Shown here: one piece after another, positions 6,838 to 15,026 of the stretch
Layout: every line of letters begins with the position of its first letter
How positions within the stretch are numbered: position 1 is the first letter of the stretch
Assembly: GCA_052389895.1 (NCBI GenBank)
Contig: JBQTHM010000046.1
Location: 1-61,817, forward strand
Length of the DNA stretch: 61,817 nt
Reading direction: 5' to 3'
Origin: CAVVXX01 sp052389895
GTDB lineage: Bacteria; Pseudomonadota; Alphaproteobacteria; Micropepsales; Micropepsaceae
Program-made: the position numbers and the translations under genes
Notes under the pieces: model-generated
What the model was told of the DNA's origin: nothing
Databases searched by the model: none
What the model saw: only the letters and a program-made list of their open reading frames with translations

Positions 6838-8997
6838 TCAAGCACTGCCTGACACATTGTGAGGCGGGGCGGACGCCGGCGCTGCCGCGCCGGAAAGCAC
6901 GTCCTTCACCTTGGAGGCGAGCTGCTTGATGCCGAAGGGCTTGGCCAGGAACTGCAGCTCCTCTGCCCGCTCGGCGTTGCGCCGGAAGGCTTCGTCGGCG
7001 TAGCCCGACATGAAAAGGATGCGCGTCTCCGGGCGCAGGCGGCGCACGGCGCGGGCAAGCGTCAGCCCATCCATTCCGGGCATCACAACATCGGTGACGA
7101 GAAGATCGATCTGACCGGGATGGCTGCGCGCAAGCTCCAGCCCCGCCTCGCCGCCACCCGCTTCCAGCACATTGTAGCCGCGCATGCGAAGCGCACGCGC
7201 GGCAAAGCTGCGCACGGCGACCTCATCCTCGACCAGAAGAATCGTGTCGTGGCCGGTGACATCGCGCGGCCGTGCAGGCGCAGATTCGGCGGGCACCGCC
7301 ATCTCGCTTTCGGCCGCACGGTAACGCGGCAGATAGATGCAGAAGGCCGAGCCCTTTCCGGATTCGCTCGTCACCGCGATGAAGCCGCCCGTCTGCTTCA
7401 CGATTCCGTACACCGTGGCAAGCCCCAGCCCCGTTCCCTGCCCCACTTCCTTGGTTGTGAAGAAAGGCTCGAAAATCTTGTCGACGATTTCCCGCGGGAT
7501 GCCCCGTCCGGTGTCCGCCACCTCGATGAGCACATAATCGCCCGGCGGCATCGTGCCCGCGCCCAGGGACTGGGCGGATTTTACGGCCACATTCGAAGTG
7601 CGGATGGAAACCGCGCCGCCCTCCCCGGGCATGGCGTCGCGCGCATTTACCGCGAGATTGATGATCGCATTGCAGATCTGCGATTCATCGGCGCGCACAG
7701 TCCAGAGATCGGGCGCATGTTCGAGAGAAAGCGTGATGCGCTCGCCCAGCAGGCGGCGGAGAAGCATGGCCAGTTCGGATAGCGTCGCCGAAAGCATGAG
7801 CACTTTCGGCTGCAGCGTCTGCTTGCGCGAAAAGGCGAGCAACTGGCGCACGAGTCCCGCCGCGCGCACGGCGTTCTGATGCACCTCGTTGAGCTCGGCA
7901 AAGGAAGGGTCGCCCGCCTGATGGCGCATGAGCAGAAGCTCGCAATTGCCGATAATGACGGTGAGGAGATTGTTGAAGTCGTGCGCGACGCCGCCCGCAA
8001 GCTGGCCCACCGCCTGCATCTTCTGCGACTGGGCGAACTGGATCTCGAGCGCCTTCTGGGCGCTTGTGTCCACCAGATAGAGGATGGCGCGCGGGCTTCC
8101 GCCGGGCGCAGCGGCAAAGGGGCTGGCAAACAGATGCGCGCAGCGGCCGCTGCCGGCCGACCCGCGGATTTCCACAGGCGCATGGGTGGCTTCGCCGGCG
8201 GCCGCACGGGACACCAGGCCCAGCGCGGCGGCGCGATCGCTTTCGCCGAGAAGTTCGCCAAAGCGCAGATCGCCTCCCCGCGGCAGCACGCCGAAGAAAT
8301 GCGCAAACGCGTTGTTCCATTCGGCAATCGCGCCGTCCGTGTTTGCAATCGCCACGCCCACCGGCGCGTGGCGGAAGAAATCGGAAAACCGGATGAGCGC
8401 CGATGGCGCATAGCCTTCCGTTGCTGCGGATGGCGCGGGTGCAGCTTCCGGAAGACGCGGCGTGAACCACCACGCGGTTTCGCCCGAACGCAAAGGGCGG
8501 ATCGCGGCGCTGAGGCGCTGGCCCGTTTCGGTCTCGAAATTCTCCTCGCGTGCGCGCGCTTCGGTGGCCGCGCGCGCAAGACGGTAGAGCGCTGCCGCCG
8601 CGCCCGCGCCGGCAAAGGCAAGCTCCGGCGGCGACGGCGGCTCGCCTGCGCCCGCGCCCGCCAGGAACCGGTAAGCCGTGTTGCAGTCCACGACGGCGCC
8701 GTCGCGGCCCGTGATCGCCCAGGCGATGTTGGAAACGGCCGCCGCTTCAGCCGCGCGTTGTGCTTCGCCGCGCACGTGCGACTTCCTGGGCCATACGGCA
8801 ATCAATGTGAGAGCCGCCGACGCCCCGATGGCCGCAAGCAGCACCACGCCAGCCCAACGCGCGACGAAGGGCTCGGAAAGCGCGAGGCCCGCGCCTGCAA
8901 TAGCGGCAACGAAAAACAGCAAGGCGGCCAGCCGCCAAACACCCCCCGGTTCCGCAAAGGAAAACGTCCGAAACAACAGGGTGCCAACGCCGTTCAC
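6838..8997 (-). CDS. cckA: Hybrid histidine kinase CckA
   Basis: CckA is the bifunctional kinase/phosphatase that feeds phosphate through ChpT to CtrA and CpdR and controls the alphaproteobacterial cell cycle and development. Two N-terminal membrane helices (WRLAALLFFVAAIAGAGL, WAGVVLLAAIGASAALTLI) precede two PAS-like regions. The HisKA box is GGVAHDFNNLLTVIIGNCEL, the ATPase has NLAVNARDAM, DTGRGIP and GTGLGLATVYGIV, and the C-terminal receiver has LLVEDE and LLVTDVVMPGMDG with the phospho-Asp. SGYADEAFRRN and LAKPFGIKQLASKVKDVL match CckA closely. I prefer the GTG at 8997, which has GGAG five bases upstream, over the GTG at 9087. About 719 residues. Confidence 0.9.
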   Translation of the reverse strand: MNGVGTLLFRTFSFAEPGGVWRLAALLFFVAAIAGAGLALSEPFVARWAGVVLLAAIGASAALTLIAVWPRKSHVRGEAQRAAEAAAVSNIAWAITGRDGAVVDCNTAYRFLAGAGAGEPPSPPELAFAGAGAAAALYRLARAATEARAREENFETETGQRLSAAIRPLRSGETAWWFTPRLPEAAPAPSAATEGYAPSALIRFSDFFRHAPVGVAIANTDGAIAEWNNAFAHFFGVLPRGGDLRFGELLGESDRAAALGLVSRAAAGEATHAPVEIRGSAGSGRCAHLFASPFAAAPGGSPRAILYLVDTSAQKALEIQFAQSQKMQAVGQLAGGVAHDFNNLLTVIIGNCELLLMRHQAGDPSFAELNEVHQNAVRAAGLVRQLLAFSRKQTLQPKVLMLSATLSELAMLLRRLLGERITLSLEHAPDLWTVRADESQICNAIINLAVNARDAMPGEGGAVSIRTSNVAVKSAQSLGAGTMPPGDYVLIEVADTGRGIPREIVDKIFEPFFTTKEVGQGTGLGLATVYGIVKQTGGFIAVTSESGKGSAFCIYLPRYRAAESEMAVPAESAPARPRDVTGHDTILLVEDEVAVRSFAARALRMRGYNVLEAGGGEAGLELARSHPGQIDLLVTDVVMPGMDGLTLARAVRRLRPETRILFMSGYADEAFRRNAERAEELQFLAKPFGIKQLASKVKDVLSGAAAPASAPPHNVSGSA

Positions 8998-9080
8998 GGG
9001 ATCTCCAGAAAAACGCGGGGATTCGCGGATACCAATTGTGCCCGATTCGGAAAACGATTCGTAAACGCGCGAAACGGCTA

Positions 9081-9118
9081 TTGACACTTCTCCAACACTT
9101 CGATATTTTTATAAATAT
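9081..9118 (+). promoter_or_regulatory. arsR promoter with overlapping palindromic operator
   Basis: TTGACA (9081-9086), a 17-bp spacer and TATTTT (9104-9109) form a strong sigma-70 promoter. The arsR ATG starts only eight bases after the -10 box, so the transcript is probably leaderless. The inverted repeat ATATTT-TTAT-AAATAT (9103-9118) covers the -10 box and the start codon, a natural position for ArsR autorepression. Confidence 0.75.
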
Positions 9119-9473
9119 GAAATTAAAGCAAGCCCTCGCCGCTTTGGCCGCCCTGGCGCAGGAAACGCGGCTTTCTGTGCTCCGGCATCTGGTCGTGCTG
9201 GGGCCAAACGGTGCAAGTGCGGGCGCGATTGGCGCAGCGCTCAAGGTTCCTGCGCCCACGCTGTCGTTCCATCTCAAGGAATTGGAACAGGCGGGGCTTG
9301 TCAGCCAACGCCGCGAGGGCCGCAACATCATCTATGCGGCCGACTACGCTGGCGTTCGCGCGCTGCTCTCCTTCCTGACGGAGGATTGCTGCGCCGGCCG
9401 CCCGGAAATCTGCAAACCCCAAAGCAAGGAGCCCGGCCATGAGCCGTCTGCACGTTCACCTGCATGTTCGTGA
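9117..9473 (+). CDS. arsR: ArsR-family metalloregulator
   Basis: A 118-residue winged-helix repressor expected to release DNA when arsenite or a related thiol-reactive species binds. The fold is evident: LAQETRLSVLRHLVV, then VPAPTLSFHLKELEQAGLVS as recognition helix, and the wing REGRNIIYAADY. The C-terminal EDCCAGRPEIC supplies clustered cysteines for metalloid binding, as in the short ArsR type. The ATG at 9117 is used because it begins the conserved part and lies next to the promoter. It overlaps arsI by 35 bases, so the cluster is cotranscribed. Confidence 0.92.
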   Translation: MKLKQALAALAALAQETRLSVLRHLVVLGPNGASAGAIGAALKVPAPTLSFHLKELEQAGLVSQRREGRNIIYAADYAGVRALLSFLTEDCCAGRPEICKPQSKEPGHEPSARSPACS

Positions 9474-9930
9474 TCTGGAGCAATCGATCCGCTTCTATTC
9501 GATCCTGTTCGGCACGCCGCCGACGAGGCAAGAGCCCGGTTACGCCAAATGGATGCTGGAAGACCCGCGCGTCAATTTCGCCATCTCCGTTGGCGGCGGC
9601 GAGGCGGGCATCAGCCACCTGGGCATCCAGGTGGACAGCGACGAAGAACTTGCGGCCGTTTCCGCACGCGCGCGGCATGCGGCGGGGCCCGTTTTGGTTG
9701 AGCGCGGCGCCCACTGCTGTTACGCCACGGGCAACAAGACCTGGGCAGAGGATCCTCAGGGCGTACGCTGGGAAACGTTTCACACAACAGGCGCGCTGAG
9801 CGAGGCGGGCCAGGGCGCCGAAGAGACGATCATAATCGGCGACGAAGGCAAACACGCGTCCGAAGGCGGCGCCTGCGGCGGCGCCCGCGGGAAACGAGCT
9901 GCCAGCGATGGCGCGGGCTGCTGCGCATGA
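9439..9930 (+). CDS. arsI: ArsI/CadI-family glyoxalase-fold metalloenzyme
   Basis: ArsI is a non-haem Fe(II) dioxygenase of the vicinal-oxygen-chelate fold that breaks the C-As bond of trivalent organoarsenicals such as methylarsenite; CadI relatives are linked to metal resistance. The vicinal pair C93-C94 (AHCCYATGNKTW) is the arsenic site, and H5, H60 (ISHLGIQVD) and E112 (RWETF) are candidate metal ligands. A C-terminal tail adds GGACGG and a final GCC, a second thiol cluster. It is fused by overlap to arsR (35 bases) and to arsC (ATGA). Organoarsenical lyase activity is inferred from the family. Confidence 0.85.
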   Translation: MSRLHVHLHVRDLEQSIRFYSILFGTPPTRQEPGYAKWMLEDPRVNFAISVGGGEAGISHLGIQVDSDEELAAVSARARHAAGPVLVERGAHCCYATGNKTWAEDPQGVRWETFHTTGALSEAGQGAEETIIIGDEGKHASEGGACGGARGKRAASDGAGCCA

Positions 9931-10430
9931 ACGAGGCACGTCCTTACAACGTGCTCTTCCTTTGCAGCGGAAATTCCGCGCGCTCGATCATGGCCGAGGC
10001 CATCCTCAATCATGAGGGCAGGGGCCGCTTTCACGCCTATTCGGCGGGCAGTTTTCCCAAAGGCGTCGTGAGCAAACGCACGCTCGCGCACCTAAAAGAG
10101 GCAGGCCTTTCCGCTGAAGGACTGCGATCCAAGAGCTGGGACGAGTTCGCCACGCCGGGCGCGCCGAAGATGGATTTCGTTTTCACCGTCTGCGACGATG
10201 CGGCGAAAGAAGCGTGCCCCAACTGGCCCGGCCAGCCCATGAGCGCGCATTGGAGCGTGCTTGATCCCGGCCGTGCGCCAAGCGACGAACAATCGCAGGA
10301 TCGCGCCTTACGCGAGGCGTTCCGCCTGCTCTCCAATCGCATCCGCGCTCTCGTGGAGTTGCCATTGGCCAAACTCGACCGCATCCAGCTTACCCAAGAA
10401 CTGCACGAAATCGGCCGCCGCGAAGCCTGA
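9927..10430 (+). CDS. arsC: Arsenate reductase, low-molecular-weight phosphatase type
   Basis: A 167-residue thioredoxin-type ArsC that reduces arsenate to arsenite. The phosphatase-like loop CSGNSARS (C13 to R19) holds the nucleophile and arginine, and FVFTVCDDAAKEACPNWPG (about 89-107) supplies the two further redox cysteines. MSAHWSVLDPG matches the conserved HWxxxDP motif. The start overlaps the arsI stop in ATGA. No ArsB or ACR3 efflux gene follows, since the next gene is mmsA, so export of arsenite must rely on a pump encoded elsewhere, or the cluster has another purpose. Confidence 0.93.
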   Translation: MNEARPYNVLFLCSGNSARSIMAEAILNHEGRGRFHAYSAGSFPKGVVSKRTLAHLKEAGLSAEGLRSKSWDEFATPGAPKMDFVFTVCDDAAKEACPNWPGQPMSAHWSVLDPGRAPSDEQSQDRALREAFRLLSNRIRALVELPLAKLDRIQLTQELHEIGRREA

Positions 10431-10504
10431 GCAAGGGCATACTTGCGGAAGGCGCGTGGCAGGGTCTAAAGCGGGACAAAGGGCTTTGAGCCTGGAGGTG
10501 TCTC

Positions 10505-12004
10505 GTGAAGGAACTCGGCCATTTCATTGGCGGCAAGCAGGTCAAGGGCACGTCGGGGCGTTTCGGCGACGTATTCAACCCCACCATCGGGGAAGTGCAG
10601 GCAAAAGTCGCTTTTGCCAATCGCGCCGAGGTGCGCAAGGCGGTCGAAGCTGCGCTTGCGGCATTCCCCGGCTGGGCCGCCACCAATCCTCAGCGCCGCG
10701 CGCGTGTGATGTTCAATTTCAAGAGCCTCGTCGAAAAAAACTTGGACGAGCTGGCAAAGCTCCTCTCTTCCGAGCACGGCAAGGTGCTGGCCGATTCGAA
10801 AGGTGACATTCAGCGCGGACTCGAAGTCATCGAATTTTCCTGCGGCATCCCGCATCTGCAGAAGGGCGAATATACTGAAGGCGCAGGCCCCGGCATCGAC
10901 GTTTACTCCATGCGCCAGCCGCTTGGCGTGGTGGCCGGCATCACGCCCTTCAATTTTCCCGCCATGATCCCGATGTGGATGTTCGGCGTAGCGATCGCCT
11001 GCGGCAATTGCTTCATCAACAAGCCGAGCGAAAAAGACCCGAGCGTGCCGCTGCGGCTGGCAGAACTATTCCTCGAGGCTGGCGGACCGCCGGGCGTGCT
11101 TAGTGTCGTGAATGGCGACAAGGAAGCCGTCGATGCGATTCTGGAAGATCCCGACATCAAGGCGATAAGCTTTGTAGGATCATCGGCGGTAGCAGAATAC
11201 ATCTACAGCCGCGGCACGGCGCGCGGCAAACGCGTGCAGGCGATGGGCGGGGCGAAAAACCACGCCGTCATCATGCCCGACGCCGATCTCGACCAGGTGA
11301 CGAACGAATTGATGGGCGCCGGCTACGGCTCGGCCGGCGAACGCTGCATGGCGATTGCGGTGGCCGTCCCGGTGACGGACAAGCTGGCCGATGCGCTGGT
11401 GCAGCGGCTGAAGCCGCGGGTAGAAACCCTGAAAGTAGCGCCCTCCACCGATCCCGACGCGCATTACGGCCCGCTGGTGACCGCCGAGCATAAGAAAAAG
11501 GTGCTCAATTACATCGAGATGGGCGTGAAGGAAGGGGCCGAGCTTGTGGTGGATGGCCGCGGCTTCAAGCTGCAGGGCTATGAGAACGGATTTTTCCTGG
11601 GCGGCTCGCTGTTCGACCGCGTTAGACCTGAGATGAAAACCTATCAGGAGGAAATTTTCGGCCCCGTGTTGCAGGTGGCGCGTGCACAAGATTTCGACGA
11701 GGCGGTTGCGCTGCCCAGCAAGCACCAATACGGCAACGGCGTCGCCATCTTCACCCGCGACGGCGATGCCGCGCGCGAATTCGCTTCCCGCGTGCAGGTG
11801 GGCATGGTGGGCATCAACGTGCCCATTCCCGTTCCCGTCGCCTATCACACCTTTGGCGGCTGGAAGCGCTCGGCATTCGGCGACATCAACCAGCACGGCA
11901 CCGAGGGCGTGCGCTTCTTCACCCGCGTGAAAACGGTAACGGCGCGCTGGCCCAAGGGCGGCGTGCGCGAGCACCCGGAATTCGTGATTCCCACAATGCG
12001 CTGA
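10505..12004 (+). CDS. mmsA: CoA-acylating methylmalonate-semialdehyde dehydrogenase
   Basis: A 499-residue aldehyde dehydrogenase converting methylmalonate semialdehyde to propionyl-CoA, and malonate semialdehyde to acetyl-CoA, in valine and pyrimidine breakdown. The Rossmann part shows TPFNFPAMIPMWMFGVAIA and FVGSSAVAEYIYSRG. The catalytic cysteine is C281 in GSAGERCMAIAVAV, and EEIFGPVLQV is the conserved late motif. A missing general-base glutamate (QAMGGAKNH in place of the usual ELGGK) is normal for MmsA. A GGAGG ribosome site lies eight bases upstream. It stands alone, 74 bp after arsC. Confidence 0.94.
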   Translation: MKELGHFIGGKQVKGTSGRFGDVFNPTIGEVQAKVAFANRAEVRKAVEAALAAFPGWAATNPQRRARVMFNFKSLVEKNLDELAKLLSSEHGKVLADSKGDIQRGLEVIEFSCGIPHLQKGEYTEGAGPGIDVYSMRQPLGVVAGITPFNFPAMIPMWMFGVAIACGNCFINKPSEKDPSVPLRLAELFLEAGGPPGVLSVVNGDKEAVDAILEDPDIKAISFVGSSAVAEYIYSRGTARGKRVQAMGGAKNHAVIMPDADLDQVTNELMGAGYGSAGERCMAIAVAVPVTDKLADALVQRLKPRVETLKVAPSTDPDAHYGPLVTAEHKKKVLNYIEMGVKEGAELVVDGRGFKLQGYENGFFLGGSLFDRVRPEMKTYQEEIFGPVLQVARAQDFDEAVALPSKHQYGNGVAIFTRDGDAAREFASRVQVGMVGINVPIPVPVAYHTFGGWKRSAFGDINQHGTEGVRFFTRVKTVTARWPKGGVREHPEFVIPTMR

Positions 12005-12088
12005 CGCCGGCGCAAGGCTGTCGCACGGCCGCTCGTCGCGCGCACGCAATTGCGCTAACATCCAGCCGCAACATCGGGAGCCAACGCC

Positions 12089-12382
12089 ATGAACCGCACC
12101 TTGGGAATGGCATTCGTATTGGCCATGCTGCTCGCTTGTGCGCCGGCAAGCGCGTTCGCCAAGAACGAAGTGAACCTGCACCAGAGCACAGGCGGCAACG
12201 TCACGGCGCAGAACGAAGAGGCGGATTCCGCGAAAAAGAAATCGGTTGCGCCAGGAACGGGAACAGAGGAACGGCAAACCTGCGCCGGCGATCCCGATGC
12301 ATTGGCATGCGAGCCCGGGCAAACGAGGAGATGCGTCAGCGGCGTTTGGACTTGCGTAGACATTCCGAGCCGCCCGCAATGA
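12089..12382 (+). CDS. Small secreted cysteine-containing protein
   Basis: A 97-residue protein with a clear signal peptide (MNRTLGMAFVLAMLLACAPA, cleavage probably after SAFA). The mature part is polar with four late cysteines (RQTCAG, LACEPG, RRCVSG, WTCVD), which could form two disulfides. The GQTRRCVSGVWTC pattern recalls short cysteine motifs in secreted proteins but names no family. It follows mmsA by 84 bp on the same strand. Function unknown. Confidence 0.65.
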   Translation: MNRTLGMAFVLAMLLACAPASAFAKNEVNLHQSTGGNVTAQNEEADSAKKKSVAPGTGTEERQTCAGDPDALACEPGQTRRCVSGVWTCVDIPSRPQ

Positions 12383-12453
12383 TCCGGGCTATCGTCCAGG
12401 CCGTCACCGCGCAATAATCTTGCCTATCGCGCAGGGCGCCGGACTCGGCATGC

Positions 12454-12642
12454 TCATTCGCCACCCTCTTGATGGTGCACGCGGCGGCCGCGGTCCCATA
12501 CTTCGAAGCCGCTGCAGTGACCTTTCCTGGCCTTGAATACGGCCCGGCACAGTTCGATGGCGTCCTTGTCGTCCGCAGCGATTATGTTCTCGGCGGCGAT
12601 AATGTGGCCTCCGTTCATCAGGTAGCAGCGATAGTCAGGCAT
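12454..12642 (-). CDS. Small conserved hypothetical protein
   Basis: A 62-residue protein with the pattern I associate with very common short alphaproteobacterial proteins: MPDYRCYLMNGGHIIAAENI, a DDKDAIELC segment, and FEVWDRGRRVH near the end. Those proteins are single-domain and of unknown function. The start is the ATG at 12642. It has no same-strand neighbour within 200 bp. Confidence 0.7.
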   Translation of the reverse strand: MPDYRCYLMNGGHIIAAENIIAADDKDAIELCRAVFKARKGHCSGFEVWDRGRRVHHQEGGE

Positions 12643-12868
12643 TACAGCCTCTGGTTTCAGTTAGAGCGGGAGTTCGCCGGTCCCCTAGCGCGCCATTATT
12701 ATCTGCGGCCGACGCTCGTTGCGGTTGCGATGTTTTAATTCTAACAGTTCCAAGAAGTACTGTAGGTCGGCTTTCCCACACTGAGGTGACGCCAACGGTG
12801 CAAACCAACATGGGTCAACCGGACGCGTTATCAGGCTTATCAGACAAACCGGGAATTCCTTCACCGGC

Positions 12869-13288
12869 TCAGGCCCTTAGCCCGCCCATTTTGCGGATCA
12901 GGCGCCATTCGGATTCCCTTACTGACTGAACCGAGCCGCGCGTGAACTTCACCAAAAACATGTCCTTCAGCTTCGCTTCGGCCTTGCATTGGGCAAGCGT
13001 CACGGGCTTCGGCAATTCTTCCACCGCCTTCACGACCACCAGGCCGAAGCGGTGTTCCTTGTCGGTCGGATCGGGGCGGTATTCGCCGATGACCTCGACG
13101 ATGCCGACGATCCGCTTCTCCTCGCCCGTGTGATAGAAAAAGCCGAGATCGCCCTTTTTCATCGCCTTCATATTGTTGTTGGACTGGTGATTGCGCACGC
13201 CCGACCAGGGCTCGCCCTTTGTGCCCTTCTGCTTCTGCATCGCCCAGGAGAAGGTTTCCGGCTCGGTTTTGAACAGCCAGTAGTTCAT
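12869..13288 (-). CDS. EVE domain-containing protein
   Basis: A 139-residue EVE (PUA-like) protein. MNYWLFKTEPETFSW at the start, EPWSGVRNHQSNNNMKAMKKGDLGFFYHTG (residues about 26-55) and GIVEVIGEYRPDPTD are the family's ligand-pocket signatures. EVE domains are proposed to recognise modified nucleotides in DNA or RNA. The frame stays open into gpsA upstream, but the conserved sequence begins at this ATG, 14 bp after the gpsA stop, so the two genes are probably cotranscribed. Confidence 0.92.
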   Translation of the reverse strand: MNYWLFKTEPETFSWAMQKQKGTKGEPWSGVRNHQSNNNMKAMKKGDLGFFYHTGEEKRIVGIVEVIGEYRPDPTDKEHRFGLVVVKAVEELPKPVTLAQCKAEAKLKDMFLVKFTRGSVQSVRESEWRLIRKMGGLRA

Positions 13289-13302
13289 GCGCGGCCCGCG
13301 AT

Positions 13303-14310
13303 TTATTCCGAGCGCCAGGGGCGCGCGAGCAGCCGTTCGGCGGCGCTGCCAACGTCCATCTCTCCCGCCAATACGCCGGCAACGGCTTCCGCGATGGGCA
13401 GTTCGACGCCTTCGCGCCGCCCGCGCGCGACCAGGGCGGGCGCCGTAGCGGCGCCTTCGGCCAGCGGTTTGCCCTCGCCCATTGCGTCCTTCGCCGATGC
13501 GCCCTTGCCCAAGGCGACGCCCAAGGCGAAGTTGCGCGAAGTGGGGCTGGTGGCGGTGAGAACGAGATCGCCCAGACCCGAGAGACCCATAAGTGTTTCC
13601 GCGCGCGCGCCCAGCACCCGGCCCAGCCGCATCAGCTCGGCGAAGGAGCGCGCGAGAAGCGCCGCGCGCGCGTTCTCGCCCAGCCCCGCGCCATCCACCA
13701 TTCCGCAGCCGATCGCGTAAACGTTCTTTGCCGCACCGCCCAGCGCCACTCCGGCGACATCGTCGCTCACGTAGGGACGAAAGGTTGTCGAACCCAGCGA
13801 GGCCTGGAGCCGCCCGGCCACATCGCCTGCGGATGCGATGGTAACTGCGGTCGGCTTTCCCAAGGCCACGTCGCGGGCAAAGGAGGGGCCGGACAGAATG
13901 GCGGCGTTGGCAGCGGGCAGCGACTGGGCGAGGACTTCGTGCAAGAGAAGCCCAGACTTTTCCTCGATGCCCTTCGAGCAGATCACGACCGCTGCGTCTT
14001 TCGCGACGGCGGCGGCAAGGGCGGACAGCACGCTGCGCAAATGCTGCGCGGGCGCCGCGACAAGAAAAACCTCGCAGGCGCGGCACTTGGCCAGATCGGC
14101 AGTAACCGCGAGCGATGCGGGCAGCGTCACGCTCGCGAGAAAGCGGCGATTTTCATGCGCGCTGCGAATGCTTTCGACAACTTCGGGCTCGCGCGCCCAG
14201 AGCATGACTTCGCGCCCGGCCGATGCCGCAACGATCGCTAACGCCGTGCCCCAGGCGCCCGCGCCGATGACGGCGACGCTGCGGAAAGGCGTATGAGCGG
14301 GTGAGGCCAT
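13303..14310 (-). CDS. gpsA: NAD(P)-dependent glycerol-3-phosphate dehydrogenase
   Basis: GpsA makes sn-glycerol 3-phosphate from dihydroxyacetone phosphate for phospholipid synthesis. This 335-residue protein has the nucleotide motif VAVIGAGAWGTALA (12-25), CSKGIE (about 110), LSGPSFARDVA (about 139), and the catalytic-lysine region GAAKNVYAIGCGMVDG (about 182). It is the expected length. It lies 14 bp upstream of the EVE gene and diverges from lolA across a 77-bp gap that must hold both promoters. Confidence 0.96.
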   Translation of the reverse strand: MASPAHTPFRSVAVIGAGAWGTALAIVAASAGREVMLWAREPEVVESIRSAHENRRFLASVTLPASLAVTADLAKCRACEVFLVAAPAQHLRSVLSALAAAVAKDAAVVICSKGIEEKSGLLLHEVLAQSLPAANAAILSGPSFARDVALGKPTAVTIASAGDVAGRLQASLGSTTFRPYVSDDVAGVALGGAAKNVYAIGCGMVDGAGLGENARAALLARSFAELMRLGRVLGARAETLMGLSGLGDLVLTATSPTSRNFALGVALGKGASAKDAMGEGKPLAEGAATAPALVARGRREGVELPIAEAVAGVLAGEMDVGSAAERLLARPWRSE

Positions 14311-14387
14311 AAAAGCGGTTTCTGGAACGCCAAACGCGGTCTATCATATCCACCATTCGGCCATAATGCCCGCTTAGGACGTCCCTC

Positions 14388-15023
14388 ATGCACGCAATCG
14401 CGCGAGTAGTTTTTTGCGCCGCGCTGGCGCTCGGCCTGGCCGCGCCTGGCGGCGCGGCGCAGCAAGCCTGGCGCAACCTTACTGCCGCCCAGAAAGCGGA
14501 CCTGAAGCGCGTATCGGACTATGTCAACGCGATCCGCACGCTGAAGGGCGACTTCATGCAGGTGAACCCGGACGGATCGGTGTGGGAGGGCACGTTCTAT
14601 TTGAGCAAGCCGGGCAAGATGCGCTTCGAATACCGGCCGCCGGCGCCCCACCTGATCGTGGCGGACGGAAGCACGCTTTCGGTGGAAAACAAGAAGCTGA
14701 AGACGCTCGACCGCTACCCGCTGATCGGCTCGCCTCTGGCGCTGCTCCTCGCCGAAAGAGTGGACCTCAGCACCTACACCCATATCAACGGCGTGAAGCG
14801 CCAGCCGGGCTACCTTATGGTGAGCGCGAGCGCGGCAAGCGGGGGAACACGCGGCGACATTACCATTACCTTTTCCGACCCCGGCCTGGAGCTGCGCCAA
14901 TGGGAGGTTCTCGACAGCAGCGGATACAAGACGACCGTGGTGCTCAACAGCATGCAGACGGATGTGGCGCTGGCGCCCGCTTTGTTCGTCGCGCCAACCG
15001 CGCAGCGCCGCTCGCAAAACTGA
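14388..15023 (+). CDS. lolA: LolA-family outer-membrane lipoprotein carrier
   Basis: A 211-residue periplasmic protein with a signal peptide (MHAIARVVFCAALALGLAAP, cleavage near GGAAQQ). LolA accepts lipoproteins from LolCDE and carries them across the periplasm to the outer membrane. The beta-barrel pattern includes TLKGDFMQVNPDGSVWEGTF, LSKPGKMRFEYRPP, and LELRQWEVLDSSGYKTTVVL near the C-terminus. Low sequence conservation is usual for LolA, so a LolA-like carrier of other cargo remains possible. It is three bases from the next gene. Confidence 0.88.
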   Translation: MHAIARVVFCAALALGLAAPGGAAQQAWRNLTAAQKADLKRVSDYVNAIRTLKGDFMQVNPDGSVWEGTFYLSKPGKMRFEYRPPAPHLIVADGSTLSVENKKLKTLDRYPLIGSPLALLLAERVDLSTYTHINGVKRQPGYLMVSASAASGGTRGDITITFSDPGLELRQWEVLDSSGYKTTVVLNSMQTDVALAPALFVAPTAQRRSQN

Positions 15024-15026
15024 CCT

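Noticed and set aside
13303..14086. Long N-terminal extension of the EVE protein (405 residues)
   Set aside because: The extra part is a shadow frame of gpsA. The conserved EVE sequence starts at MNYWLFKTEPE.
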